Numbered from the stretch's first letter, positions 1 to 9,701 are shown. The stretch: 41,778 nt of DNA from Granulosicoccaceae bacterium (GCA_020629835.1 JAHDCO010000018.1:1-41778), one strand, 5' to 3'. Made by a program: numbers and translations. Notes: generated by a model from the letters alone, not told the origin.

Positions 1-679
1 CAGACACACTTTTTAAGCGCGGCGTCATCATGGACCCACTCAAGATGAACTTAGGTGGGATCTCTACCCCGGACTTATCTTTATCCTGCAGTACGCAGTG
101 ATTTATCCAATCTTCTAATGCCTTGAACTGTTTTCCCGAAATTAAATTCGCATCATGGATATTGCTGACGTTTCTGTGGTCACGCTCGGTACGTGTATCC
201 ATAACAAAAATCGGCAGCCCATTAAGTTTCTTTTCGAAGTAAATATTGTATGGAGAATGAGCGCTAATATTCATCCCCTTAAAAAACGCATCGCGTCCGT
301 CTTTCCGTGTTTTTTGTAACTGCTCACTTCGTTTCTTATTTGGGTGTGACGGATCCAATGGGGCCCAGTTATCCACCAGTTCGTGGTCATCGATTGAAAA
401 TAAACTCTCATTTGAGTCGATAAGCTTCCACGCCCAACTGTTTCGTAGCGTGAAATACTGCTGGGTGAATCGTTCGTGCGGATCGACAGCATCTAAAAAA
501 CCCGCCGTTGGATCTGAATAGATTGAATCACCCGCTAGCAACATAACGCGGTGCATATCCCGATACCGTGCATCTGCAAACAGTGATGCAATGGCACCTA
601 AAGACTCATATCCGCAACGATATCGAAAAAAATCTGCTGGGTACTGGCAGCTGGATAAGGCGATAAGTGTCTCACGCAT
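1..679 (-). CDS. PhoD-like metallophosphatase (alkaline phosphatase D family), 3' end cut by window edge
   Basis: An open frame of 226 codons starts at an ATG at 679 and runs without a stop off the left edge. The start overlaps the end of the GMC fusion gene by 8 bases, so it is the third gene of a coupled operon. The product resembles PhoD-like phosphatases. It has an N-terminal SSCQYP segment, the metal-binding style motif LLAGDSIYSDPTAG near residue 45, DDHELVDNW (compare the DDHE motif of PhoD), and DTRTER further on. PhoD enzymes are usually exported Ca/Fe-dependent phosphodiesterases or monoesterases. No signal peptide is visible here, so this one is probably cytoplasmic. The substrate is unknown. 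Linkage to a GMC/hydrolase fusion suggests a role in lipid or sterol-ester metabolism, which is inference only. The C-terminal part lies outside the window. Confidence 0.8.
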   Translation of the reverse strand, partial: MRETLIALSSCQYPADFFRYRCGYESLGAIASLFADARYRDMHRVMLLAGDSIYSDPTAGFLDAVDPHERFTQQYFTLRNSWAWKLIDSNESLFSIDDHELVDNWAPLDPSHPNKKRSEQLQKTRKDGRDAFFKGMNISAHSPYNIYFEKKLNGLPIFVMDTRTERDHRNVSNIHDANLISGKQFKALEDWINHCVLQDKDKSGVEIPPKFILSGSMMTPRLKSVS

Positions 680-3600
680 AAACTAACGCCCTCTGCTGTT
701 TCACCCAGCCTTCATTTTGTGTAACCCAATCACAGACGAGCTCAGTATCCACTCGGTCATCAGAACTCGTCGGCGTTACTCGCGTATCAGCCATAAGAGT
801 TGAGTCGATAAACGCTTCCATGTCGGGTACTAATACATCCGGCATGATTCCGACTAAAAAGTAACTTTGCTTTTCGACAACGTCAGTTGGCATTTCAAAT
901 TTTCCATTCTCCACGGCGTTGACGAGTACGAGCTCTGAAGGACGAAGCGACAACTGTGTCGGGGTATCACCTACCGGCTCAAGCACCGCTGGAATCATTG
1001 CCAACCGATGAATATAGTCAAACCCACTTTGGTTGTTTTCTAAAAAGGCGTAACTCTTCTCACCGATCACCTGCCGATTGATCGCATCCAGTTTGACAAC
1101 GCGATTCTTCACGGGTGTGTTAGGAATTGGCCTGTTCTTAGTCTCAAAACCGTTGTACAAGTGATCACTGACAAGACTGTAAGGCAACTCGCAATCTTTA
1201 CCCATCATGCAGTCTTGATGGCCGAAATTTTTTAGTATTTCCACCCGTAGGTTATCCATACCCAATTCATCAAAAACCAAAGACGTGAGTACAGGTGACA
1301 TCGGGTCCAACAATTCGTTTTCTTCACCATGAATCCACAACGTCTCTTGCCGCCAACTTTCTCTAAGCGCTGATTTTTGCAATCTATACTCACCACCATA
1401 CAGTGTGGAGATTTGGTTTCGGCGGGTAAACCAAATAACTTGCTCAAGCATACGAAGGCTCAAAGGGCCAAAAAAATCATGAAATCGATCTAGAACCGCA
1501 AGATCCATATTCCTCAATGACATGGTCTTTCCATATAACGCATCCATACGGTGACGACCACGTACCCAGAAACGGTTGCCTTTGCGCGGGTTTTCGATTT
1601 TCAATTCGTCCTCAGGGTACGGCATTGCATTTAAAAGCCGATCCATAAAGTCTTCGGCAGTCGATGTTTTTACGCTTTCTCGGAATTGATACTCCACACC
1701 AGCGTAATTTTTAGCTACACTCAGAACACGCTCGCGCATACGGTTCGCTGGCGAGAATCGAACATAAGGGCCGGCTTGTGACAAAGCGATACGACCAATT
1801 CGATCGCGAATGGCGTCTAGTTGATGTTCTTTGTTGTATTGGCTGAAGTGCGTTTCACTGCACATCATTAACATACTAACCTTCATTGCACCCATGCAAT
1901 GCGCCATCACATTCACTTTTGATTTACCGGTTTCTTTCGCGATGTATTCCAATGCCACCGGCAAATCAATAAATGCTGCTTCTTCAAAATCCCAGTCAGT
2001 TTTAGCTGTTTCAACACTTCCACTGGATCGCATATCAACAACCCATACGTCATGGCCTTTGCGTGCTAAGTAAGCTGCCAACCCTCCTTTAACGCGCTTG
2101 CCATCAACCTCTTCTAGCCCTCCGTATAACGTCTCGTGAGCAAACATCGACCAACTGAGGCTAAAACCATGAACGCAAAGCACCGGCTCTCCTTTGGGAT
2201 CGCTGTCTCCATGCCAGTAACGCGTGAGCCGGATGACGGTATTACCCTCGTTCTTACCGTTAGGGTCGGCAACATGAATACAGTTGTAGAGCTTAAAGCC
2301 ATGAAGCCCAGGTAACGCTTTCGGAATCTTATTGGGCTCGGCAGGTCGCTTCGATGGTGCAAAATCAGCGGGCGTATCGGGTTTTCTCAATATCCAAATA
2401 TGGTGTAACAAAGCCATCTTTGAAAACCACGCGCCAAAAGAGAGTAAGTCACCGTAACCAGTGACAGCATCGGACTCGTGGTTAACATGAAACAACGGCA
2501 CATTAACATCCGCAAAATAACCCAAGTCAACATGTAGGGCCTTGGGTTTATTGTGGATGAGGTTAGGCATTTGAGTTAAGTCGATAGACATTAACTGGTT
2601 TATGGGGTTGGAATATTTGAGGTACCTAAACCGTTTCACACCCACGACGTTTTGGCCCTCCCAATCGGCTGGCACTTTCCGCGTATCAAACTTCAATACC
2701 TCGGATACGGTTAGGTCGTAATTAAGCTGCCGTTCTCGCCCTGTGTGAAGAAATACAATCGGGGCATTGATTAGTTTGGTTAAGAATGAGCTATTTGACC
2801 TCGTCTGAAGCGACTGTAGAAAATCTCGAAAACCGCGGTAAGTAATATAAGCATACCCACCCGAAATAATCCGTCGTAAAGCTGAACGGCGTACCTCGTT
2901 CATAATCGTAACCGTACCGGTAAGCGTTACACTGATCTCGGCCAGGGCTTGCAACTGATGCTCGGTTTCCTCGAGCATCAAACGCTGTTCTTTAGTCCAT
3001 TCGTTGATCTTGCCCTGTTCTATCAGTGCTGCCCGCCGAGACAAGATACCTTCAGGTTGCTGATAGGCATCCCAATCGCTCTTTTTAAACAAGCGCAATG
3101 TGGATATGGACGGAAGCTTTCCGGCGATATCTTCCGAAGGTTTTTCCAGTAGGGGAATCTTGATGGCGTGACCATCATGGAACTGGTCAGTCTCAAATGG
3201 CTGAGAGACCAATTGCATCTCCGCCATATACTCACGCGGACCTAAATGGGTATTCAACCAAACTGTGCCGGTGAGCCGTTCGCTAAGCGAGAGTTCGGTG
3301 GGTGTAATCTTATCTCGAAACTGCGCAGTGATCTCTCGTACAACCGGTCGATCGATCGGTTCAACTGAGTGCGACTCCTGCGAGACCCAACCCCATTCAC
3401 GAACCAGGTTACGAGACGCGTTGAGTGTTAACGCAGCGATTGATAAGGCTGGATTGACATCGGTAGGAGAAGGAACAATGGCGCCGTCCAGAACCACTAG
3501 GTTACTGAAAACCGCTGCCGATCCGTCATCATTCTGCACCGAAGCTCGAAAAACTTGTCCGTTGGTATTTACGACGCCTTTCTTCGCAGACTCAGCCATT

Positions 3601-5315
3601 CGGCAGCCACCCAGCGGGTGAACGCTCATCATGAGACCACCGAACCCGCTGGATGATTCATCGATACCGAACAGACGACTGATCTTGTCACCCAATGGAT
3701 TACCAATAGGGTTCTCAGAGACATGCGCATTCGGATCATTCTTTTTGCGTAAACGCTGCAATAACGTCAGTACCTTAGCGCGATGTTTTTTCCATTGATC
3801 TGCCGCATCTGGATCATCAAACGAGATAACAGCATCAGGCAACCAGCATTGATAGTTATGTGAGCTGTAGTCGCTAACAGGTTTCCGCTTGGCAGCAGCC
3901 TTGATTTCACCACGCGATAGATCACCGCCAATACTGGCTACAAGCGCGATGTTTTCAACATCGGCACGTGTCATCTTAATAATGTCCGCCGATTTCGATG
4001 CCAGTGCCTGCCAGATGTTGGTAAGCGCATCGCGAACGCGTGTTACGGAAATTCCTTCAATCATTAACCGTTGCAGTACACCGGGTACGGCCAGTTCCTG
4101 CAAGATAACCTTCGGAGACCCTCGGTTGTAAAGCGTCGCTGAATTGGTCGGCCCAATATGGCGCTTAGCATCGACGGTTGCATCGTCAGCTACCATATTG
4201 ACGCGTTCTGAGCGATTGACAACAGAGGCAATCATGTCCCCGTTACCATAGAAGTGCTCACCCAACTCTTTTGAAAACAGGGGGGCGGTTTGGTTCTGCA
4301 TTGCTCTGTATTCTGAACGCAACAGTAATTCAGTAGAGCCGATAGAACCTGCTGCAACAACCAGATGCTTGCACTGTAGCTTTAAGGGGATGGGTTGCGT
4401 TTGCCTGAGTTGACTGGAACTAAACACAACGTACACCGACCACATATCGCCTTCTTGCTCGAAGTACAATGTCTCAGCACCATTGACGATGGTAGTTCCC
4501 TGACGCTTTGCCTCAGCAAGTAAGTTAGTATCTAGGGACTTTTTTGCATTGAAGTTACAACCGCTAAAGCAGTTTCCACAGTTAATGCAGGGATCCGTTT
4601 TGATAGCTTGGTTCGGCTCATCAACACTGAGCTTTATCGTGACCGGGGTAGCTACGAAATCACATTCACCGTAGCCAAGTGTTTCCATGCTGCGATATTT
4701 GTCAGTGATCACGTCAGCGCGTTTTACGGTGTTCGCTAAACCGTGCGTTGTTCCATCCGGAATACGGCTACCCAACAGGTACTCCACTTCAGTAATAAAA
4801 TCTTCATCACTCAGCACCCTCTTCGCTTCCGCTGGCCACTCATCCCGTTCGAGTGTTTCTTTTGTGGGAGCAAGCATGACTCCGGCGTTTATTAAAGAAC
4901 CTCCCCCAACACCATTACCCCCCAATATCCAATGGGTGTCGCTGGTTCTAACGTCGTAAAGACCATCATGATTGTTGGCCCAAATATTCGTATCGTTTTT
5001 TTGTGGTGAGTTGCCAGCTCCGGTTGATTGCTCACCCGTCTGCGACTCGCCTAGATTTATATTCGGAAGGGTTGGCATAGAGAATTCGCCTATGGCCTCC
5101 CCCAACCCCGCTGGAAAGCTGCCCGGCAGATACTCCTTGCCGCGCTCAAGAACGGCAATCTTCAGCGCTTCACCGTCAGGCGTTTTACAGTTTGAGAATG
5201 TACGGGCAGCCATGGCGCCCCCATACCCGCTGCCAATGATTAGGCAGTCATAAATGATCGATTTGTCTGTTAAGTGATCCGCTAGTAATTCTTCAAAGGG
5301 AATCGATAGACTCAT
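672..5315 (-). CDS. GMC-type FAD oxidoreductase (cholesterol-oxidase-like) fused to an alpha/beta hydrolase
   Basis: A 1547-residue fusion. The N-terminal half is a GMC oxidoreductase: FAD-binding GSGYGGAMAA at residues 28-37, GVGGGSLINAG near 135-145, and the C-terminal HPLGGCRM motif with His566. A cysteine cluster C243-x2-C246-x2-C249-x3-C253 lies in the GMC part; similar Cys-rich segments occur in cholesterol-oxidase-like GMC proteins. A linker region of roughly residues 680-1030 is unassigned. The C-terminal third is an alpha/beta hydrolase with VHGFSLSW, a nucleophile elbow AHCMG (Cys1140 where Ser is usual), Asp1337 in LLDP and His1366 in FGHQD. A likely role is oxidation of a sterol or other lipid alcohol combined with ester or thioester cleavage. 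The ATG overlaps the kinase stop as ATGA. There is no signal peptide. The substrate cannot be read from sequence. Confidence 0.88.
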   Translation of the reverse strand: MSLSIPFEELLADHLTDKSIIYDCLIIGSGYGGAMAARTFSNCKTPDGEALKIAVLERGKEYLPGSFPAGLGEAIGEFSMPTLPNINLGESQTGEQSTGAGNSPQKNDTNIWANNHDGLYDVRTSDTHWILGGNGVGGGSLINAGVMLAPTKETLERDEWPAEAKRVLSDEDFITEVEYLLGSRIPDGTTHGLANTVKRADVITDKYRSMETLGYGECDFVATPVTIKLSVDEPNQAIKTDPCINCGNCFSGCNFNAKKSLDTNLLAEAKRQGTTIVNGAETLYFEQEGDMWSVYVVFSSSQLRQTQPIPLKLQCKHLVVAAGSIGSTELLLRSEYRAMQNQTAPLFSKELGEHFYGNGDMIASVVNRSERVNMVADDATVDAKRHIGPTNSATLYNRGSPKVILQELAVPGVLQRLMIEGISVTRVRDALTNIWQALASKSADIIKMTRADVENIALVASIGGDLSRGEIKAAAKRKPVSDYSSHNYQCWLPDAVISFDDPDAADQWKKHRAKVLTLLQRLRKKNDPNAHVSENPIGNPLGDKISRLFGIDESSSGFGGLMMSVHPLGGCRMAESAKKGVVNTNGQVFRASVQNDDGSAAVFSNLVVLDGAIVPSPTDVNPALSIAALTLNASRNLVREWGWVSQESHSVEPIDRPVVREITAQFRDKITPTELSLSERLTGTVWLNTHLGPREYMAEMQLVSQPFETDQFHDGHAIKIPLLEKPSEDIAGKLPSISTLRLFKKSDWDAYQQPEGILSRRAALIEQGKINEWTKEQRLMLEETEHQLQALAEISVTLTGTVTIMNEVRRSALRRIISGGYAYITYRGFRDFLQSLQTRSNSSFLTKLINAPIVFLHTGRERQLNYDLTVSEVLKFDTRKVPADWEGQNVVGVKRFRYLKYSNPINQLMSIDLTQMPNLIHNKPKALHVDLGYFADVNVPLFHVNHESDAVTGYGDLLSFGAWFSKMALLHHIWILRKPDTPADFAPSKRPAEPNKIPKALPGLHGFKLYNCIHVADPNGKNEGNTVIRLTRYWHGDSDPKGEPVLCVHGFSLSWSMFAHETLYGGLEEVDGKRVKGGLAAYLARKGHDVWVVDMRSSGSVETAKTDWDFEEAAFIDLPVALEYIAKETGKSKVNVMAHCMGAMKVSMLMMCSETHFSQYNKEHQLDAIRDRIGRIALSQAGPYVRFSPANRMRERVLSVAKNYAGVEYQFRESVKTSTAEDFMDRLLNAMPYPEDELKIENPRKGNRFWVRGRHRMDALYGKTMSLRNMDLAVLDRFHDFFGPLSLRMLEQVIWFTRRNQISTLYGGEYRLQKSALRESWRQETLWIHGEENELLDPMSPVLTSLVFDELGMDNLRVEILKNFGHQDCMMGKDCELPYSLVSDHLYNGFETKNRPIPNTPVKNRVVKLDAINRQVIGEKSYAFLENNQSGFDYIHRLAMIPAVLEPVGDTPTQLSLRPSELVLVNAVENGKFEMPTDVVEKQSYFLVGIMPDVLVPDMEAFIDSTLMADTRVTPTSSDDRVDTELVCDWVTQNEGWVKQQRALVYA

Positions 5316-7033
5316 TCAAAAATCCGGTTTAGTTCGGCGATCAGAAGCTCGGTTTTGACTGGCTTTACCAGCCAGGCACAACCAAATGAGGATGCCTTCT
5401 TCAGCCGATCTGGACCGGTATCCCCGCTAATGACAATAACAGGGATATCTTGCTTCACGCTCCTAAGCTTTTGTACAGTTTCAAAACCGTCGTCACCATC
5501 CGCAAGCCGTAGATCCATCAAGACCACATCCACCGGATGCGTGCGAAACTTCTGTAACGCTGACGCCTCATTCGCTGCACTGGTTACCGTCATCCCAAGG
5601 CCTTTGAGTAGAGATTCGGTGCCCAATTGCACACCTTCGTCATCATCAACAACCAGCACATGACGGTTATTCAGTTTTTCCAGCTCAGCCATCGTAAAGT
5701 CGTCACGTCGAATTTCGGTATCCAGGAAACTGGGTATTTCAACCGGTAACGTAAGCTGTATAGCTGTGCCTTCACCCAGTTTTGATTCAACATCCACGGT
5801 TATGTTGAGGATTTTCGCTAACCGGGAAACCACCGATAAGCCCAGACCCAAACCTTGTTGACGATCCCTGGCTGAATTTCCGACTTGATAAAACTCCTCC
5901 CAAATGTGCAGCTGCTCTGCAGGCTCTATCCCGACACCCGTGTCTGTAACAGAGATTACTGCCCGGCCCTGCTTACTTTCTAACGCACAGGTAACCGCCC
6001 CCTCATAGGTGTACTTGACGGCGTTATCCAGGACATTGCGCAAAATACGCTCGAGCAATTTCGGGTCTGTATGTGCAAACAAGTGTTCAGCCACATGAAT
6101 GTTCAAACGGACATTTTTCTCTTCTGCCTGGAGTTCGAACAACTCAGCCAACCGGCGCACCAATCCAGATAAATCAATCGTGGTTTGTTCGACGGACACG
6201 ATGCCAGCGTCCAGTTTGGAGATGTCCAACAACGAATCAAGTTCGCTAGTCAACGCTTGCATGGCTTCGTTCATTTTTGTGGCAATGGTTTGGCTTTTTT
6301 CATCCAGCGGGCGCATGGACAGCGCTGCACTAAACAATGCCATGGCATGCAAAGGTTGACGGAGATCGTGACTGGCTGCTGCAAGGAATCGAGTCTTGGC
6401 TGAATTCGCCATTTGCTCTGAACGCAGCGCTCGTTCTAATTTGTCTTGCGTGATCAGGCCTTCGCAGTAAGTGTTGTATACACGGCGACTGAGCGAATAG
6501 AACAGCACGCCCAACTGAATCGTCAGCAACGCCACCATAACGCTGAACAACATACTGATCTCATTAACGCCACCGAATCCCCAAATAGCGAGTATTCCGA
6601 CAAATATGGGCACAACAAACGCCAAATAGATGGCTCGATAGCCGTGGCATGTGGCAATACTACCAGCCGCTGTACCGACCAATATCATGCTAATCAGCGC
6701 ACACGTTTCCAATGTCATGAGCGGGCTGAAAAACATAACTGATGCCATGCTTAAACCGCCTATGATCGCAAGCAACACCGCTAAATTCAGCCGCGTTTTT
6801 GTATTTACTTTTTCGGTATCAACGATTTTATGTGCAAGGTACAAGCGTGGAATTTGTACGACTAGCGCTTGCGCTAACCACCACCACACCGCCGTGGTTT
6901 GTACCTGCACAAATAAAACCATGGTGATCGCGGCGATAACGCCCAGAACGGCGATCTCGGTATTCCAGACACTTCGACTAAAGTAGGCAAGAATCCGTTC
7001 ATCATGGATTTTCTCCAACTCAGGGTTATCCAT
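5312..7033 (-). CDS. Membrane-bound hybrid sensor histidine kinase with C-terminal receiver
   Basis: 573 residues. About six hydrophobic segments fill residues 25-180, with no PAS, HAMP or periplasmic domain. A short coiled linker (190-210) follows, then HisKA with phospho-acceptor His222 in AASHDLRQPL. The HATPase domain carries N337 (LDNAVK), DTGVGI at 364-369 and GLGLGLS at 394-400. The receiver domain starts near 457 with an acidic pocket at 463-465, phospho-acceptor Asp507 (LMDLRL) and Lys557 (LVKPVK). The signal is probably sensed within the membrane domain. No DNA-binding output is attached, so a separate response regulator or an intramolecular phosphate sink is expected. It is the first gene of the operon and overlaps the GMC gene by four bases, so the sensor and the enzyme are translationally coupled. 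A GGGAG-like ribosome site lies just upstream of the ATG. Confidence 0.92.
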   Translation of the reverse strand: MDNPELEKIHDERILAYFSRSVWNTEIAVLGVIAAITMVLFVQVQTTAVWWWLAQALVVQIPRLYLAHKIVDTEKVNTKTRLNLAVLLAIIGGLSMASVMFFSPLMTLETCALISMILVGTAAGSIATCHGYRAIYLAFVVPIFVGILAIWGFGGVNEISMLFSVMVALLTIQLGVLFYSLSRRVYNTYCEGLITQDKLERALRSEQMANSAKTRFLAAASHDLRQPLHAMALFSAALSMRPLDEKSQTIATKMNEAMQALTSELDSLLDISKLDAGIVSVEQTTIDLSGLVRRLAELFELQAEEKNVRLNIHVAEHLFAHTDPKLLERILRNVLDNAVKYTYEGAVTCALESKQGRAVISVTDTGVGIEPAEQLHIWEEFYQVGNSARDRQQGLGLGLSVVSRLAKILNITVDVESKLGEGTAIQLTLPVEIPSFLDTEIRRDDFTMAELEKLNNRHVLVVDDDEGVQLGTESLLKGLGMTVTSAANEASALQKFRTHPVDVVLMDLRLADGDDGFETVQKLRSVKQDIPVIVISGDTGPDRLKKASSFGCAWLVKPVKTELLIAELNRIFE

Positions 7034-7397
7034 TAACCCGCTCCCTCGCTCTGTTGAGCGAGCCGATTTTTAGCCCGGCAAGGGCGCATCAAGCACAACG
7101 TCGTCTGCTGAAGAATGTGGGTGATCCGAGGAGTCAAAATGCTACCTATCAAGCTTTATTTGTATCTCTGCCCAGTAGGCATCTTCACGCCCTAGCCAAT
7201 TGACTGGCTCTCCGGCGGTTTCATACACTACAGCAAGGGCTACATACTACCGCAACCCCTGATCACTCGGTCCGCTGGAAAGTAAGAGTCAATTGATTGA
7301 ACAAACCCCGCACAGTGATCTTTGCCGGTACGCTACGTAGCAATACAGAGCACTTATATTCAACCCATACACCTCCCAATACACCACCCAATACTCA
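7034..7397. other. Divergent intergenic region between the histidine kinase and aldehyde dehydrogenase genes
   Basis: 364 bases with no convincing open frame on either strand. It should hold the promoters of both divergent genes. No strong sigma-70 pair is visible. On the minus strand a TTGACT hexamer near 7130 is a possible -35 element without a good -10. Immediately before the dehydrogenase ATG, CCCAATA-containing units repeat imperfectly (about 7374-7396) in place of an obvious Shine-Dalgarno sequence. The short hairpin at 7045-7062 is listed separately. Confidence 0.5.
7045..7062. promoter_or_regulatory. Short perfect hairpin upstream of the histidine kinase start
   Basis: CTCGCTC (7045-7051), a TGTT loop and GAGCGAG (7056-7062) form a perfect 7-bp stem. 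It lies 12 bases upstream of the kinase ATG, next to the GGGAG-like ribosome site, so it could affect initiation. Read on the plus strand it is followed by a short T-run, but there is no plus-strand gene for it to terminate. Confidence 0.35.
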
Positions 7398-8822
7398 ATG
7401 AACCACACTGCTCAGTTTTACATCAATGGATCGTGGGTTGCCCCATGCTCTGACGAAACCATTCCTGTTATCAATCCGGCCACTGAGACGGCGTTTACCG
7501 AGGTGGGCTCAGGCACCCCAGAAGACGTAGACAAAGCGGTATCAGCGGCTCGTGCTGCATTTTTCTCTTTTGCGCAGTGGTCAGTTCAAGAGCGCCTCGA
7601 ACTCCTACGCCGCATTCACGCTGGCTACGAACTGCGCTATGACGAAATAGCCGACGCCATCACCACCGAAATGGGAGCGCCAACGGATATGTCACGCGCA
7701 TGGCAGGCCAAACTGGGGCTTGACCATATCGCCAGTGCAATCACGGCTTTGGAAGGGTTTGCCTTCGAACGTCACGACCGTGGCTCACTTCTGCGCTATG
7801 AGCCCATCGGTGTCTGCGGGCTGATTACCCCGTGGAATTGGCCTGCAAACCAAGTGGTGGTCAAAGTTGCGCCAGCGCTTGCTGCCGGCTGCACCATGAT
7901 TTTGAAGCCCAGCGAAGAAGCACCGTTGGATGCCATGATTTTTGCGGAAATTTTGCACGAGGCAGGCTTACCTGCGGGCGTTTTCAACTTGGTCAATGGC
8001 TACGGCCCTACGGTGGGGGCTGCGCTTTCTACACATCCGGACATTGACATGGTGTCTTTTACCGGATCGACCGCTGCTGGCATTGCAGTCGCAAAATCGG
8101 CCGCTGATTCGATTAAACGTGTCGGACAAGAGTTGGGCGGAAAATCGGCAAACATCATCCTCGACGATGCCGACCTGGATACAGCGGTTTCCGAGGGCGT
8201 TCACTACATGATGGACAACAGTGGTCAATCGTGTAACGCCCCCACCCGCATGCTGGTGCCTAAGCACAAGCTGGCGGCAGCAACCGAAGCAGCAAAAGCT
8301 GCGGCTGAATCCATCCCGGTTAAGGCCCCTTCCGAGCCGGGCTACCACATTGGCCCTGTAGTCAATCAAAAGCAATTCGACAAAATTCAATCCCTAATAC
8401 AGATGGGTATCGATGAAGGAGCCACATTGGTCACAGGCGGCGTTGGTCGCCCGGAGCACCTACCGACCGGTTACTATGTAAAACCCACGGTATTTTCTGA
8501 TGTGCGCAACGACATGCGCATTGCGAGAGAGGAAATATTCGGCCCCGTGTTAACGCTCATTGGTTACAACGATGAAGCGGACGCCATCGCAATCGCCAAC
8601 GACACACCTTATGGTTTGGCCGGCTACGTCAGCTCTTCGAGTAAGGAACACGCAATCGATGTCGCGAAGCAAATCCGTGCAGGACAAATCGCCATCAACT
8701 ACAAAGGCGGCACAACCGATACCCCGTTTGGTGGCTACAAGCAATCTGGAAACGGGCGCGAAAAAGGACGCTGGGGGTTAGAAGAGTTTCTGGAACTGAA
8801 AGCCATCACTGGGTTTGAATAA
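7398..8822 (+). CDS. NAD(P)-dependent aldehyde dehydrogenase family protein
   Basis: 474 residues, the normal length for the family. The N-terminus (FYINGSWV) matches family starts, which supports this ATG even though no clear ribosome site precedes it. Visible hallmarks are the cofactor and active-site region TPWNWPANQ, FTGSTAAG, the general-base Glu245 in GQELGGKS, catalytic Cys279 in SGQSCNAPTR, and EEIFGPVL near the C-terminus, ending with GREKGRWGLEEFLELK. It oxidises an aldehyde to the carboxylate. The exact substrate is not deducible; the general form resembles broad-specificity betaine/aliphatic aldehyde dehydrogenases. The PhzF-like gene follows after 45 bases on the same strand, so co-transcription is likely, though no shared pathway is obvious. 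Confidence 0.95.
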   Translation: MNHTAQFYINGSWVAPCSDETIPVINPATETAFTEVGSGTPEDVDKAVSAARAAFFSFAQWSVQERLELLRRIHAGYELRYDEIADAITTEMGAPTDMSRAWQAKLGLDHIASAITALEGFAFERHDRGSLLRYEPIGVCGLITPWNWPANQVVVKVAPALAAGCTMILKPSEEAPLDAMIFAEILHEAGLPAGVFNLVNGYGPTVGAALSTHPDIDMVSFTGSTAAGIAVAKSAADSIKRVGQELGGKSANIILDDADLDTAVSEGVHYMMDNSGQSCNAPTRMLVPKHKLAAATEAAKAAAESIPVKAPSEPGYHIGPVVNQKQFDKIQSLIQMGIDEGATLVTGGVGRPEHLPTGYYVKPTVFSDVRNDMRIAREEIFGPVLTLIGYNDEADAIAIANDTPYGLAGYVSSSSKEHAIDVAKQIRAGQIAINYKGGTTDTPFGGYKQSGNGREKGRWGLEEFLELKAITGFE

Positions 8823-8867
8823 CACGTACCTACCATCAAACAAACGCCTAATCGAGCAGCACTGAGC

Positions 8868-9701
8868 ATGATAGATAAAGTCATCCGCGTAGCATCCTTT
8901 TCCAACAGCAATGAAGGTGGCAATCCAGCTGGTGTATTGATTTCGCCCCAACATCCAAGCCGTGCCGACATGCAAGCCATAGCCGCTGAAGTGGGGTATT
9001 CGGAAACCGCGTTTGCAGAACCCGCTGGGGATCAGTGGCGCGTCAGATACTTCTCACCAGAATCTGAAGTGCCGTTTTGTGGTCATGCAACCATTGCGCT
9101 GGGCGCAGTATTGGCAAAACTGCACGGCGCAAAAATATATCCATTGGAACTCAATGAGGCCACGATAACCGTTGAAGGTTTCAAACAGGGCACCCAGTTC
9201 AGCGCTGCCCTGCAGTCACCGGCTACCTACTCCGCTAAAGCGGATACAAATCAAGTAGCCGAAGCCTTGCAGCTGTTTGGCTACAGTCGAGATGATTTAA
9301 GCAAGGACATTCAAGCGGCATTTATAAACGGCGGTGCAAACCATTTGCTTTTACCGTTGAATTCACGCAGCGCGTTGTCGGCTATGCAATACGATTTGGA
9401 CGCCGGTAAACAATTTATGAACTCCGCAGGTTTAGTCACCGTTATGCTGGTTTACGCCGAATCCCCAACGCTGTTCCACAGCAGAAATGCGTTCGCGTCC
9501 GGTGGCGTACTAGAAGATCCGGCCACCGGTGCCGCCAGTGCAGCGTTCGCCGGTTACTTAAGAGATATCGATTGGCCGCATAGCGGATGCATCGACCTGA
9601 TTCAAGGCGAAGACATGGGTTCCAAATCGTTAATACAAGTAAAACTCAGCGATACGCATGGCGAATCGGTTCGTGTATCAGGCAGTGTTCGATTTATTTA
9701 A
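8868..9701 (+). CDS. PhzF family isomerase/epimerase-like protein
   Basis: 277 residues, typical for the PhzF (DapF-fold) family. Matching segments are the N-terminal NPAGVL motif, VGYSETAF with the probable catalytic Glu46, the FCGHATIALGAVL motif, and EDPATGAASAAFAGYL near residue 220. PhzF itself isomerises dihydro-hydroxyanthranilate in phenazine synthesis, but most homologues in non-phenazine bacteria have unknown substrates, and no other phenazine genes are present. It lies downstream of the aldehyde dehydrogenase. Its stop is only 14 bases from the stop of the convergent MscS gene, and I see no clear hairpin terminator between them. Confidence 0.92.
   Translation: MIDKVIRVASFSNSNEGGNPAGVLISPQHPSRADMQAIAAEVGYSETAFAEPAGDQWRVRYFSPESEVPFCGHATIALGAVLAKLHGAKIYPLELNEATITVEGFKQGTQFSAALQSPATYSAKADTNQVAEALQLFGYSRDDLSKDIQAAFINGGANHLLLPLNSRSALSAMQYDLDAGKQFMNSAGLVTVMLVYAESPTLFHSRNAFASGGVLEDPATGAASAAFAGYLRDIDWPHSGCIDLIQGEDMGSKSLIQVKLSDTHGESVRVSGSVRFI

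Noticed and set aside
271-492. 73-codon minus-strand frame at the left edge
   Set aside because: Out of frame with the PhoD-like gene, which has motifs and a continuous frame across this stretch.
7968-8390. 140-codon open frame antisense to the aldehyde dehydrogenase
   Set aside because: No recognisable protein features; the plus-strand gene carries intact catalytic motifs here.
8868-9701. Phenazine biosynthesis locus
   Set aside because: Only a PhzF-like protein is present; such proteins are widespread without phenazine synthesis.
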